Shown here: piece by piece, positions 1 through 8,831 of the stretch
Layout: every line of letters begins with the position of its first letter
Position numbering within the stretch: position 1 is the stretch's first letter
DNA from: Phosphitispora fastidiosa
Lineage (GTDB): Bacteria; Bacillota; Thermincolia; Thermincolales; UBA2595
Assembly (NCBI RefSeq): GCF_019008365.1
Contig: NZ_JAHHUL010000019.1
Location: 33,473 to 97,472, forward strand
DNA: 64,000 bases
Direction of reading: 5' to 3'
Notes under the pieces: generated by a model
Database searches by the model: none
What the model was told of the DNA's origin: nothing
What the model saw: the letters and a program-made list of their open reading frames with translations, nothing else
Translations under genes and position numbers: made by a program

Positions 1-2
1 CC

Positions 3-1730
3 TGGTCAGGGGCTTCGGACAATGTGGGGGTTACCGGATATGACCTGTACCGGGCAGTGGGGAGCGGAGGCTTTTCCCGGATTGCCGGGCCGAGTTCCTC
101 ACCTTGCTATGACGACAGCCTGAGTTCCAATAAGACCTACAAGTATTATATCAAGGCAAAGGATGCGGCCGGAAATATATCTGATGCCAGTAACACTGTA
201 ACCGTAATTACGAATGGTGACACAACAAAGCCTTCAGTACCCAAGAATTTCAGCTATTCAATGGTAAGTGATTCGGAGGTCAAGCTATCATGGGGGGCTG
301 CCACAGACAATAAAGGAGTAACCGGCTACAAGATTTACCGGGCTGTAGACTCAGGAAGTTATGCCTATTTAGGCGCAACTTCGGGGACATCATACAATAA
401 TAAGGGGTTAAGTGATAACAGGGAATACAAGTACTACGTAACTGCATATGACGCTGCAGGCAATGAATCGGACCGTACCGGTATTATTACAATAAACGGA
501 GATACTGAAGCAGTAGAAAAGACTATTGATGAAGACAGGGACAGTTATGTGATTCTGGAAGATATTATGAGAATTGATGTACCTTCTGAGGCGATAACCA
601 AAGATACCACTTTCAGGCTGGAAACAGGAAGTTTCGGTGAATACTCCAATTCGGGCTACAAGACAATTGGTCTGCCGGTGAAGGTTACGGCAAAGGCGGG
701 AAGCTCAAAAGTTACCAGCTTCCGGGATGAAATAAAAATTACCATGTATTATACTTCATCGCAGTTAGGGAGCGCCAAAAGCAGCAAGCTGTGTATTTAT
801 TACTGGGATGAGGCCAACGATGTCTGGGCTCCCCTGGAGACTACGGTATCTTCTTCTTCCAAAAAGGCGACAGCCAAGACCGACCACCTGACTGTTTTTG
901 CACTCCTCGCCGATACCTCGGAACCGGATAAACCAACCCTGAAAAATTCCTCTGCGACTGACAGGAGGATTATTAATCTGTCCGGGAACGCTGAGGAATA
1001 CGCTGAAGTGGAAATAGAGTTAAACGGGGATGAATATGAGACTACTGCCAACGGGAAAGGCTCCTTCAGCCTTGAAGTGATGCTGAAAAAGGGAACCAAT
1101 ACTATTCAGCTGCGAGCTACAGATGCAGTCGGTAACCGGAGCAGCTGGTCCAAAGAATACACTATTCGCTGCTCCCCCGATCACAGCGCAAAAGATATTT
1201 CGGGACACTGGGCTGAGTTTAACATCCAAAAGGGCCTGGAAACGGGTATCATCAATGGCTATAAGGATGGCACCTTCAAACCGGACCGGACTGTCACCAG
1301 GGCGGAATTCTGCAAGCTGGTGGTCCTGGCCCTTGGGCAAAAGCCGGTCAGCAGCCCGCGCCTAGCGTTCAGGGACAGGGGGTCAATCCCTGACTGGGCA
1401 GAGGGATATATTGCCAGAGCAGTGGATAAGGGGTTGATTGACGGGTATACTGACGACACCTTCAGAGCGAACCGCCAGATCACCAGGGAAGAAATGGCAG
1501 TTATTCTGATTCGGGCAGCCGGCCTTGAGGACGAGGCCGAAGATGCCCGGAATGACAAGCTTAGTTTCCGTGATGCGTCCAAGATACAGAAATGGGCCCG
1601 GGGCGCTGTGGTGATCGCCGTGGATAAGGAAATTATCAGCGGGTATCCCAATGATAATTTTGGTCCCGGAAGGTATGCCAGCAGGGCAGAAGCTGTGACC
1701 ATGCTGCTGAAGGCAGAAAAGATACTGTAA
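3..1730 (+). CDS. SLH-anchored surface protein with fibronectin type III repeats (5' end outside window)
   Basis: The frame is open to the left edge, so the start lies outside; 575 residues are visible. In order they hold the end of one fibronectin type III repeat, a complete second one (both carry the GVTGYxxYRA and KYYxxAxDAAGN patterns), a beta-rich segment of about 140 residues of unclear family, a bacterial Ig-like segment ending in the GTNTIQLRATDAVGN pattern, and three C-terminal SLH modules (about residues 395-570, with HWAE, GYKDGTFKPD and TRAEF marks). SLH triplets bind pyruvylated secondary wall polymers in Gram-positive bacteria, so this is probably a modular cell-surface protein. 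Substrate or partner cannot be told. A hairpin terminator follows at once. Confidence 0.9.
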   Translation, partial: WSGASDNVGVTGYDLYRAVGSGGFSRIAGPSSSPCYDDSLSSNKTYKYYIKAKDAAGNISDASNTVTVITNGDTTKPSVPKNFSYSMVSDSEVKLSWGAATDNKGVTGYKIYRAVDSGSYAYLGATSGTSYNNKGLSDNREYKYYVTAYDAAGNESDRTGIITINGDTEAVEKTIDEDRDSYVILEDIMRIDVPSEAITKDTTFRLETGSFGEYSNSGYKTIGLPVKVTAKAGSSKVTSFRDEIKITMYYTSSQLGSAKSSKLCIYYWDEANDVWAPLETTVSSSSKKATAKTDHLTVFALLADTSEPDKPTLKNSSATDRRIINLSGNAEEYAEVEIELNGDEYETTANGKGSFSLEVMLKKGTNTIQLRATDAVGNRSSWSKEYTIRCSPDHSAKDISGHWAEFNIQKGLETGIINGYKDGTFKPDRTVTRAEFCKLVVLALGQKPVSSPRLAFRDRGSIPDWAEGYIARAVDKGLIDGYTDDTFRANRQITREEMAVILIRAAGLEDEAEDARNDKLSFRDASKIQKWARGAVVIAVDKEIISGYPNDNFGPGRYASRAEAVTMLLKAEKIL

Positions 1731-1750
1731 AATAATTTTCTATTGATTTT

Positions 1751-1779
1751 AAAGAAGGTCTCTTAAAGAGGCCTTCTTT
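1751..1779 (+). terminator. Terminator after the SLH surface protein
   Basis: AAAGAAGG pairs with CCTTCTTT. A T-G pair and a CTCT/AGAG inner stem close on a three-base loop. The T-rich tail is short, but the hairpin lies 20 bases after the stop codon. Confidence 0.7.
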
Positions 1780-1850
1780 AATACTTAAGGTTAGCGTAAA
1801 TAATAATCTTACTTTGAAAGCAGCACAAATTTAATTAATACAATAGGCAT

Positions 1851-1879
1851 TTGTCGATATTGTGTTTTTATGGTAAAAT
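1851..1879 (+). promoter_or_regulatory. Sigma-A type promoter of the toxin gene
   Basis: A -35 box TTGTCG (1851-1856) and a -10 box TAAAAT (1874-1879) are spaced by 17 bases. They lie about 65 bases before the small toxin frame, leaving a leader of about 55 bases. Confidence 0.6.
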
Positions 1880-1943
1880 TTAGTTGTACAACTGCATAAG
1901 TGCGGGTGGGCGGCCAATCCCTCATAGAAAGGGGGTGAGGCCA

Positions 1944-2057
1944 GTGACAATTTTCGAGGCAATATATCTAATGCTATCCTTTGGGATGTATACTCTGGGT
2001 GTTGCGTCACTGATTATTTCACTGATTGTCTTAGTATACTACATAAGAAAAAAGTAG
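1944..2057 (+). CDS. Small holin-like toxin peptide (type I toxin-antitoxin)
   Basis: A 37-residue frame starts at GTG 1944 behind the strong ribosome site AGGGGGTGAG (about 1930-1939). The peptide begins MTIFEAIYLMLSFG, has a hydrophobic stretch of about 20 residues, and ends in the basic tail YYIRKK. Length, the N-terminal EAIxLM pattern and the single membrane helix fit the putative holin-like toxin family (Hol_Tox) of Firmicutes, whose members resemble TxpA-type membrane toxins repressed by an antisense RNA. Its stop codon lies inside a hairpin, and a convergent promoter faces it from downstream, which is the layout of a type I system. Toxicity is inferred from family and layout. Confidence 0.75.
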   Translation: MTIFEAIYLMLSFGMYTLGVASLIISLIVLVYYIRKK

Positions 2058-2091
2058 TCCCACCTGCAAAGTGTACTACTTCTTTCTTATG
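2042..2091. terminator. Bidirectional terminator between toxin and antitoxin RNA
   Basis: CATAAGAAAAAAGTAGT (2042-2058) pairs with ACTACTTCTTTCTTATG (2075-2091) with one mismatch around a 16-base loop. The arms are A-rich on one side and T-rich on the other, so the hairpin can end both convergent transcripts. Confidence 0.75.
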
Positions 2092-2167
2092 CTAACCGAC
2101 CGCTCACTTGCGGTAGTTGTACGTGCTAGGGTGCTGGTAACACCTAGTTAATTTATGCTCAATTTGT
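2042..2167 (-). ncRNA. Predicted antisense antitoxin RNA
   Basis: From the - strand promoter just upstream, transcription would start near 2167 and end in the shared hairpin near 2042. This gives an RNA of about 125 nt complementary to the 3' end of the toxin message. It carries the inverted motif ACCGC..GCGGT and a further stem near its 5' end. There is no open frame with a ribosome site. The start and end points are predictions. Confidence 0.6.
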
Positions 2168-2173
2168 ACCCTT

Positions 2174-2203
2174 ATTATACAACGGGTACACGATAAATTA
2201 CAA
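2174..2203 (-). promoter_or_regulatory. Promoter of the antitoxin RNA
   Basis: On the - strand the -10 box is a perfect TATAAT (2174-2179) and the -35 box is TTGTAA (2198-2203), spaced by 18 bases. It is a better match than the toxin promoter, as expected for an antitoxin RNA made in excess. Confidence 0.7.
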
Positions 2204-2384
2204 TACTTCCCTTTTAAAATTATTATCTAAAATTAATAGTATCATCCAGCAGCCGGTCTACTTTTTTACACGGTTCTTTTTCAGTTGTGAGAAGTCTATA
2301 GAGAGGGAGGATTTTACCGGATTTAGTCGAACCATATAGATTAACACAATAATACCACTACATATCATATTCAGGAGGACAAGT

Positions 2385-4511
2385 ATGGCTGCAAAGAAGA
2401 AACCTGTGACTGATGAAAACAAGAAGAAGAAATTCGTGACTGATGCTAATCTGAAGATTATATTCTACCTGGTCCTGCCGCTGCTGCTGCTGCCCCCATT
2501 TTACAGGGGACTTTTTTTCGATTACGAGGCAGACCTTGCTCACATGTACACTGCTTTAGTGCTTGGAGCATATGTGTTTGTTCGCAAGGATTATATTAAG
2601 CTGCCGCGAAACCTGATGGATTACGCCTGGATTGGACTTGCAGCTGCATACATAATCTCCAGCTACGTCGCCTTTAACCAGAGGGCCGCCATGGAAGGAG
2701 CCCTAAGAGTATTTAATTTCTTCGTTATTTACTGGCTTCTTGCATATACGGTGACCAATCTCAGGGAAATCAAAACTGCCCTGTCGGTGCTTTTTGCCGC
2801 CGGGGTCGGAGTGGCCTTTGCCGGGCTGGGTACGGCATATGGTACTTTTGCCTTTAACGGAGCTTATGATAAAGGGTTGATACTTTCCACACTCCAGTAT
2901 CACAATGCAGCCGCCATTTTCCTGATAGGGTGCGGGATAATCGGGTTTTACCTGGCGGCCTCGCTTGATAAGGTGTGGATGCGGGTTCTGGCAGGCGGCC
3001 TGAATTATATTATAATTGCCACTGCTTATGGTGCCGGATCCAGAGGGGCCATGCTGGTGGCTCCAATAGGGCTGCTCCTTCTGATAATTGGAATGCCAAA
3101 GGAATACCGCTTCCGGACTTTTATGGGTTTCCTGGCAGTCTTAATTCCTTTTGTGATTACGGCAAAACAGGTATTAAGTTTTGAAACTCATAGTGAGGTC
3201 TATTACTGGTCATGGCTGCTGGGCGGATTTGTTATTGGCTGCGGCTGCCAGTACCTTGTAGAGAAGATTGCGGACTTTTCTGCTGTCACACGTAAGCAAA
3301 TAATTGCCGCCGGGGGTATCGGAATAACGGTGGTTTCGGTAGGGTTGATCCTTTTTATGGGGCCAAAAATTATGCCTGCTTCTATTGCCAGCAGGCTGTC
3401 CAATTTCAGCCTGCAGGACCTGAGTGTTGTGGAGAGGTTTTATTTTTACCGTGATGCTTTCGAAGTTGTCAAGGACTATCCTGTCCTTGGTGTTGGGGGT
3501 GGCGGCTGGAATTCTGCATATACCTCTTACCAGTCCCTGCTGTACTATACTACCGAAGTACACAGTCACCCGCTGCAGGTTTGGGTGGAGACAGGGACGC
3601 TGGGTTTTCTGTTTTATGTATTAATCTGGATTGGCCTGATGATTACGTTATACAGGATTATGAGAAAAGTGGAGTCACCCGAATACCGTGCCGCTGCATG
3701 GGTTTCAGGGGTGGCAGCTTTGACGGTGTCCATGCACAGTGTAATTGATTTCTCGCTCTCCCTTGGAGCCGTAGCTATCCTGATGTGGGCTCTGGTTGGT
3801 CTGACAAGGGGAGTTGAGCGACTGGGAACAAAAGAGGGGAATAAAGGAAAAACGATAGCCGGGCCAATAGTCCGAAAAGCCGCCGGAATCATACTGGCAG
3901 GTGTTTTCCTGGTAATATCAGGCAGTCTGTCCATTGCAGCTTACACGGAAAGACAGGCAGGCGATGCTTACAATTCGGGAAATGTGCAGCAGGCTATAGA
4001 TCTGTTTGAAAAGGCCAAAAAATATGATCCGGTTAACTATAATTACCCTATGTACCTGGCGCAAATATATAATTATCAGGCCTACCAGCAGAAAAATATT
4101 CAGCTGACCAGGACGGCGGTGGAGAATGCCAAAAAGGCGGCAGAACTCAACAAAAAGAATGCCCAGCCCTTATGGGCCATGGCAGAGACCTACCTGGGCG
4201 CTCAGATGCCTATTGAAGCTGCGGCGGCTGCGGAAGAGGCTGTTCAGGCAGTGCCGTGGCGGCAGGATGCATATAATAATCTGGCACGCGTTTATTTATC
4301 TTCCGGAAATTACCTGATTCAGATGGGGCAGCAGGATAATGCCCGGACAGTCCTGGAAAAGGCGCTGACGATACCGGAAATGATTGACAGGCAGGTTGCC
4401 AAGCTTGGTCCGGAGGAGCGCAAGGCATGGAGACACGGCCCGATTCCCGCTGTTGATAAAAATATCACTGAGGCAATGGAACAGGCAGAACAGATGCTAA
4501 GCGGGATATAA
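2385..4511 (+). CDS. O-antigen ligase/polymerase family membrane protein with C-terminal TPR repeats
   Basis: 708 residues. The start at ATG 2385 has AGGAGG at 2373-2378. A basic lysine-rich N-terminus is followed by about ten or more membrane helices to residue 510. The Wzy_C/O-antigen-ligase signature lies at about residues 345-420 (RFYFYRDAFEVVKDYP, VLGVGGGGWN, VHSHPLQVWVETGTLGF). The last 170 residues are a soluble domain with tetratricopeptide-like repeats (AYNSGNVQQAIDLFEKAKKYDP and two more). Such proteins join or polymerise lipid-linked glycans on the outer side of the membrane; ligase cannot be told from polymerase by sequence. It opens the polysaccharide locus, and a second, TPR-less relative lies at 16737. 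Confidence 0.85.
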   Translation: MAAKKKPVTDENKKKKFVTDANLKIIFYLVLPLLLLPPFYRGLFFDYEADLAHMYTALVLGAYVFVRKDYIKLPRNLMDYAWIGLAAAYIISSYVAFNQRAAMEGALRVFNFFVIYWLLAYTVTNLREIKTALSVLFAAGVGVAFAGLGTAYGTFAFNGAYDKGLILSTLQYHNAAAIFLIGCGIIGFYLAASLDKVWMRVLAGGLNYIIIATAYGAGSRGAMLVAPIGLLLLIIGMPKEYRFRTFMGFLAVLIPFVITAKQVLSFETHSEVYYWSWLLGGFVIGCGCQYLVEKIADFSAVTRKQIIAAGGIGITVVSVGLILFMGPKIMPASIASRLSNFSLQDLSVVERFYFYRDAFEVVKDYPVLGVGGGGWNSAYTSYQSLLYYTTEVHSHPLQVWVETGTLGFLFYVLIWIGLMITLYRIMRKVESPEYRAAAWVSGVAALTVSMHSVIDFSLSLGAVAILMWALVGLTRGVERLGTKEGNKGKTIAGPIVRKAAGIILAGVFLVISGSLSIAAYTERQAGDAYNSGNVQQAIDLFEKAKKYDPVNYNYPMYLAQIYNYQAYQQKNIQLTRTAVENAKKAAELNKKNAQPLWAMAETYLGAQMPIEAAAAAEEAVQAVPWRQDAYNNLARVYLSSGNYLIQMGQQDNARTVLEKALTIPEMIDRQVAKLGPEERKAWRHGPIPAVDKNITEAMEQAEQMLSGI

Positions 4512-4525
4512 CTAAATGAACGACA

Positions 4526-4549
4526 ACCCCCGGCCAAAGGTCCGGGGGT
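4526..4549 (+). terminator. Possible terminator after the ligase-like gene
   Basis: ACCCCCGG pairs with CCGGGGGT around CCAAAGGT. The hairpin is GC-rich, but only ATTCT follows, so it may be weak. The remaining 160 bases to the next gene show a repeated GGAAACAGG and little else. Confidence 0.5.
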
Positions 4550-4715
4550 ATTCTATGAGAATAAAGGACCAATAGAGGCAGCTTTTGAGATGGGATGGTA
4601 AGAAGGGAAACAGGAATAAATAGGAAACAGGCAATTGGCGAAAAAGAAGGAATTCTGGGGCGTTTTCCCGAATAAAAACTAACGAAAATAGTTATTCCCT
4701 AGGAGATGATATTTT

Positions 4716-5801
4716 TTGAAAAAGGCCTTAATTACCGGAATCACTGGGCAGGATGGCGCCTATCTGGCAGAGTTCCTTTTGCATAAGGGTTATCAGGTAC
4801 ATGGTGTCAAGAGAAGGTCATCTCTTTTCAATACTGACAGGATTGACCACCTTTATCAGGACCTGCATGAGGATAATGTTAATTTCTTTCTTCACTATGG
4901 CGACCTGACTGATTCCACTAATTTGATCAGGATTGTTCAGGAAGTGCAGCCTGATGAAATATATAATCTGGCTGCTCAGAGCCATGTGCAGGTATCTTTT
5001 GAGACCCCTGAATATACCGCAAATGCAGATGGCCTGGGGACTCTAAGGGTTCTGGAAGCAATCCGGATCCTGGGACTGGCGGAAAAGACCCGTTACTACC
5101 AAGCTTCAACAAGCGAACTTTACGGTAAAGTACAGGAAATTCCCCAAACGGAAAAGACCCCTTTTTATCCGCGCAGCCCTTATGCGGCAGCGAAGTTGTA
5201 TTCCTACTGGATTACGGTAAACTACCGTGAGGCTTATAACTTGTTTGCCTGTAACGGGATTCTTTTTAACCATGAGTCACCTTTACGGGGAGAAACCTTT
5301 GTGACCAGGAAGATAACCAGGGCTATAGCACGGATTAAGCTGGAGCTGCAGGACAAAATCTACCTGGGTAACCTGAATGCAAAGAGGGACTGGGGCTTTG
5401 CGGGAGACTATGTGGAGGCAATGTGGCTGATGCTGCAGCAAGACAGCCCCGAGGATTTTGTTATTGCCACCGGGGAGACCCGTTCAGTCAAAGAGTTTGT
5501 TGAACTGGCCTTTGCTGAAGTTGGAATAGATATTGAATGGCAGGGTGAGGGAGTACAGGAGAAGGGTATAGATAAATCCACGGGTAAGGCGCTGGTGGAA
5601 GTTGACCCGAGGTACTTCAGACCCACTGAAGTAGAAATACTATTGGGTGATCCCACAAAAGCCAGAGAAAAGCTGGGCTGGAAGCCTCGAACAAGCTTTG
5701 CGGAACTGGTGAAAATGATGGTTGCAGCCGACCTGGAAGAGGCGAAAAGAGATTTGTTCTGCAGAAATGAAGGTTTTAAGGTGAACAGGTATTATGAGTG
5801 A
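4716..5801 (+). CDS. gmd: GDP-mannose 4,6-dehydratase
   Basis: 361 residues, the usual family length. The start is TTG 4716 behind AGGAGATG at 4701-4708; no ATG precedes the Rossmann motif. GxxGxxG stands at residues 8-14 (GITGQDG), the [11 protein letters not shown] and GDLTDSTNL segments are typical, and the catalytic Tyr156/Lys160 pair is in YAAAK. The [16 protein letters not shown] segment is diagnostic of this enzyme. It turns GDP-mannose into GDP-4-keto-6-deoxymannose, which the GDP-fucose synthase at 14003 can convert to GDP-L-fucose. The guanylyltransferase at 29587 could supply the GDP-mannose. Confidence 0.95.
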   Translation: MKKALITGITGQDGAYLAEFLLHKGYQVHGVKRRSSLFNTDRIDHLYQDLHEDNVNFFLHYGDLTDSTNLIRIVQEVQPDEIYNLAAQSHVQVSFETPEYTANADGLGTLRVLEAIRILGLAEKTRYYQASTSELYGKVQEIPQTEKTPFYPRSPYAAAKLYSYWITVNYREAYNLFACNGILFNHESPLRGETFVTRKITRAIARIKLELQDKIYLGNLNAKRDWGFAGDYVEAMWLMLQQDSPEDFVIATGETRSVKEFVELAFAEVGIDIEWQGEGVQEKGIDKSTGKALVEVDPRYFRPTEVEILLGDPTKAREKLGWKPRTSFAELVKMMVAADLEEAKRDLFCRNEGFKVNRYYE

Positions 5802-5841
5802 TCAGGTTTTCCCATGAAATGGTTGACTTAGCCGTGAAATA

Positions 5842-5883
5842 AGAGTAAAATAATTACTCAGAAGAAGATGGTTATTTTACTCT
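5842..5883 (+). promoter_or_regulatory. Inverted repeat: terminator or operator before the winged-helix gene
   Basis: AGAGTAAAATAA (5842-5853) and TTATTTTACTCT (5872-5883) are perfect 12-base arms around 18 bases. The left arm can also pair with TTACTC at 5854-5859, so two hairpins exclude each other. TTTTGT follows, which fits a terminator for gmd; the symmetry and place just before a DNA-binding protein also fit an operator. Confidence 0.55.
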
Positions 5884-5904
5884 ATTTTGTGTGGTGTAAA
5901 TTGT

Positions 5905-6441
5905 TTGTTAGAATCGTTGATAACGTCAAAAACCAGAATAAAACTGCTGCTGAAGTTTTTCCTTAACCCCGAAAACCAGGCCTATCTAAGAGGCCTGGCG
6001 GAGGAATTGGGAGAATCTACGAATGCCATAAGGGTGGAATTAAACCGCCTTACTGAAGCCGGTCTGCTTGAGAGTACTACCAGCGGGAGGACCAAGCTAT
6101 ATCGTGCCAATCAGAAACACTCCCTGTTTCCGGACCTCCACAGTGTAGTGAAAAAATATTTGGGCATTGATAAGGTACAAGCCATCCTAAATGATATGGG
6201 TAAGGTGGAGCTTGCCTTCATAACAGGTGATTATGCTCAGGGAAGGGATTCCGGGATAATTGACCTGGTATTGGTGGGGAAGATAGACAAGGCTTATATT
6301 CAACACATTGTGGAGAAAGCGGAAGATATAATTAAACGGAAAATCAGGGTCCTGGTCCTGAACCGGGGAGAGTATCAGCGGCTTAAAGATAAACTGCAGT
6401 CTGAGAAGGCGTTGGTTATTTGGGAAGAAACGGTTCTCTAA
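5905..6441 (+). CDS. Winged-helix regulator fused to a nucleotidyltransferase-like domain
   Basis: 178 residues from TTG 5905 (GTGGTGT upstream); TTG 5887 in the same frame would add six residues, and the start is uncertain. Residues about 10-75 form a MarR/ArsR-like winged helix (YLRGLAEELGESTNAIRVELNRLTEAGLL). The rest resembles a minimal nucleotidyltransferase fold, with TGDYAQGRDSGIIDLVLVG where active enzymes have GS-x9-DxD. The serine is replaced by Asp and the second Asp is missing, so it is probably not catalytic. Proteins of this make-up are found inside polysaccharide loci; here it sits between gmd and the exporter. A role as local repressor or sensor is inference. Confidence 0.7.
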   Translation: MLESLITSKTRIKLLLKFFLNPENQAYLRGLAEELGESTNAIRVELNRLTEAGLLESTTSGRTKLYRANQKHSLFPDLHSVVKKYLGIDKVQAILNDMGKVELAFITGDYAQGRDSGIIDLVLVGKIDKAYIQHIVEKAEDIIKRKIRVLVLNRGEYQRLKDKLQSEKALVIWEETVL

Positions 6442-6446
6442 ATTAA

Positions 6447-6600
6447 GAGCTTGACAATTTAAATAACTATGAAGATATTAATCTGAAGAAAGCCAGGCTG
6501 AACCGGCTTCTGGAAACATCCGATTTTTCGTTTTGAAAAGGCTGACCTGGCTGATCGTGAAGAAATAGCCAGGATTTTTGTTATTTGCACCGAGTTATTG
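6447..6600 (+). pseudogene. Remnant of a UDP-glucuronate 4-epimerase-type gene
   Basis: One frame reads LDNLNNYEDINLKKARLNRLL and on to SDFSF, then a stop. A second frame continues KADLADREEIARIF, and a third gives LHRVI. Joined, these match the order of the nucleotide-sugar epimerase segment with pattern IDNLNDYYDVxLKxARL, then DLADRE and ERVIHLAAQ (about residues 33-80 of the family). The Rossmann start and all of the C-terminal part are gone, and at least two frameshifts separate the pieces. It is a fossil of an epimerase once present before the exporter genes. The match is from memory of the family. Confidence 0.65.
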
Positions 6601-6634
6601 CGAAGTATAAGAATAAATGGGTGAAATGTGAATT

Positions 6635-7471
6635 ATGAGTGATAAGTCTTCAGAATTTGAAATTATTATAGAGCCAGGCAAAGGGTTTGAACAATATTGG
6701 AAGGACCTTTGGCGATACAGGGAACTGTTCTATTTCCTTGCCTGGCGTGACATACTGGTGCGCTACAAGCAGACGGTTATAGGTGTTGCCTGGAGTGTAA
6801 TCAGGCCGCTTTTGACGATGATAGTATTTACTGTGGTTTTCGGCAAACTGGCAAAGATGCCGTCAGAGGGTGTACCATATCCTATTCTTGTTTATGCGGC
6901 AATGCTGCCATGGCAATTTTTTGCTAATTCTCTTAGCGAGAGTAGTAATTCTCTGATAGTTAATGCAAACATGCTTTCCAAGGTTTATTTTCCCAGATTG
7001 ATTATACCTGCGAGTACTGTCATAGTCAGTATGGTGGATTTTCTGATTTCCTTCGTCATACTTGCAGTATTGATGATATGGTATAAGTTTGTTCCTGACA
7101 TTCGGATATTGGCTCTGCCAGTGTTTTTACTGCTGGCTCTGACAGCATCATTGGGTTTTGGTTTGTGGCTGGCTGCTTTAAACGTAAAATATCGAGATTT
7201 CCGCTATATTGTACCATTTATTGTTCAGTTTGGATTGTATATTTCTCCTGTTGGATTTAGCAGTAGTATAGTGCCTGATCAGTGGAGACTGTTATATTCG
7301 ATAAATCCGATGGTAGGAGTTATTGACGGTTTTCGGTGGGCAATATTAGGAAGCAATGTCGATTTCTACTGGCCAGGCCTTCTTTTATCAATTGGATTAA
7401 CGGTGTTAATATTTGCTTCGGGGTTAAGGTATTTTAGAAAGACAGAACGGTCTTTTGCTGATGTAATATAG
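6635..7471 (+). CDS. Polysaccharide ABC exporter permease (Wzm/TagG type)
   Basis: 278 residues; ATG 6635 with GGGTGA at 6619. It is an ABC-2 permease with six predicted helices. The N-terminal amphipathic segment FEQYWKDLWRYRELFYFLAWRD and the VRYKQTVIGVAWSVIRPL motif are typical of O-antigen and teichoic acid exporters, as are the YRDFRYIVPFIVQ and INPMVGVIDGFRW segments. It would form the membrane channel for a finished polyprenyl-linked glycan, driven by the ATPase at 7548. A pathway with an ABC exporter usually needs no Wzy polymerase, so the two ligase-like proteins of the locus may act on a different glycan or as ligases. Confidence 0.92.
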   Translation: MSDKSSEFEIIIEPGKGFEQYWKDLWRYRELFYFLAWRDILVRYKQTVIGVAWSVIRPLLTMIVFTVVFGKLAKMPSEGVPYPILVYAAMLPWQFFANSLSESSNSLIVNANMLSKVYFPRLIIPASTVIVSMVDFLISFVILAVLMIWYKFVPDIRILALPVFLLLALTASLGFGLWLAALNVKYRDFRYIVPFIVQFGLYISPVGFSSSIVPDQWRLLYSINPMVGVIDGFRWAILGSNVDFYWPGLLLSIGLTVLIFASGLRYFRKTERSFADVI

Positions 7472-7547
7472 TATTTTAGCACAATGAAAATTGTTGCAAT
7501 TCCATGAATCGGAAATAACGTTGACTACTTAAGGTAAGGTATTATAT

Positions 7548-8831
7548 ATGAGTACAATAATTGAAGTTGAAAATTTAGGGAAAAAGTATATTTTGCGGCA
7601 CCAAAAACAAGAACGTTACTCAGCTTTAAGGGACGTAGTGGCTGAAGGTGCCAAGAAATGGTGGAATAAGATACTTAATCCTTTTGCCGGGTTAGATAAT
7701 AAATCCACCATAGAAGAGTTTTGGGCTCTTAGAGATGTTTCTTTTAAAATCGATCAGGGGGACCGTGTTGGTATAATTGGGAGGAACGGTGCAGGAAAGT
7801 CAACCTTGCTAAAAATTTTAAGCCGTATTACAGACCCAACTACCGGTCGTATACTGTTAAAAGGCAGGGTGGCCAGCCTGCTGGAAGTTGGAACAGGGTT
7901 TCATCCGGAACTCACAGGCAGGGAAAACATTTATTTAAACGGTGCAATCCTCGGAATGAGTAAGAATGAGATTAAAAGGAAGTTTGACGAAATCGTTGCG
8001 TTCGCTGAAGTCGAGAAGTTTCTTGATACTCCTGTTAAGAGGTATTCCTCAGGGATGTATGTTAGGCTGGCATTTGCCGTAGCCGCCCACTTGGAACCTG
8101 AGATACTTGTGGTTGATGAGGTGCTTGCTGTTGGTGATGCGCAGTTTCAAAAAAAATGCCTGGGTAAAATGGAGGAAGTGGGTAAAGAAGGCAGGACCGT
8201 CTTGTTTGTCAGTCACAATATGGCGGCAGTAAAGAATTTATGTACATCCTCAATATTGCTTACGCAAGGGCAAGTGGAATATATTGGTGAGACACAAACG
8301 GCAATCAACAATTACTTGAAGATGTCACCTTCTATTGAGTCTCCCAAAGAGTATTTAGCAAATAACAAGGAGTTAGGGGTAGTTTTTAAAAATATTGAGT
8401 TTCTAGACGATGATGGAGACGTCATTTCTTGTCCCCAAGTTGGTTTGCCAATGTCGTTCAGGATGTCGTTTAAATTGGCTGAATCATATGATAATGTTTT
8501 GGTTTCAATTGGAGTAGAAACCTCAAACGATTTGCGTACTTGTGTTTTTCATTCGAAAATTTCCGGAGCACAACTTAAGTTGGTTTCTCCTCGTACCAGT
8601 ATTGTTTGTAGGTTGCCTAAATTGAATATATTTCCAGGGCGTTATTTATTGTCAATTAAGGTAATGTCAGGTGATAAAATGATTTTTTGGTTACCGTATG
8701 TTGTTGAAATGGTAATAGAAGATGGAGATTTTTTCGATACTGGTCGCCTCCCCGAAAGAGATTGGGGCGGATTATTTTTAGCAGAACATAATTGGACAGC
8801 TATTCATAAAACCAAGGAGGACTCCTTATGA
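7548..8831 (+). CDS. Polysaccharide ABC exporter ATPase with C-terminal glycan-binding domain (Wzt type)
   Basis: 427 residues. The ATPase half (about 1-250) has Walker A GRNGAGKST at 78-86, the signature YSSGMYVRLAFAVA, and Walker B EILVVDEVLAVGD. The C-terminal 170 residues are a beta-rich domain of the Wzt-C type, which in known exporters recognises the capped end of the glycan. Partner permease lies 76 bases upstream; the next gene overlaps by four bases (ATGA). The C-terminal half is clearly more AT-rich than the ATPase half, as if that specificity domain had been exchanged together with the sugar genes that follow. Confidence 0.92.
   Translation: MSTIIEVENLGKKYILRHQKQERYSALRDVVAEGAKKWWNKILNPFAGLDNKSTIEEFWALRDVSFKIDQGDRVGIIGRNGAGKSTLLKILSRITDPTTGRILLKGRVASLLEVGTGFHPELTGRENIYLNGAILGMSKNEIKRKFDEIVAFAEVEKFLDTPVKRYSSGMYVRLAFAVAAHLEPEILVVDEVLAVGDAQFQKKCLGKMEEVGKEGRTVLFVSHNMAAVKNLCTSSILLTQGQVEYIGETQTAINNYLKMSPSIESPKEYLANNKELGVVFKNIEFLDDDGDVISCPQVGLPMSFRMSFKLAESYDNVLVSIGVETSNDLRTCVFHSKISGAQLKLVSPRTSIVCRLPKLNIFPGRYLLSIKVMSGDKMIFWLPYVVEMVIEDGDFFDTGRLPERDWGGLFLAEHNWTAIHKTKEDSL

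Noticed and set aside
1020..1340. Long open frames on the - strand opposite the SLH protein and many similar ones in the window
   Set aside because: They are antisense shadows of clear protein genes. None has a ribosome site with a family match.
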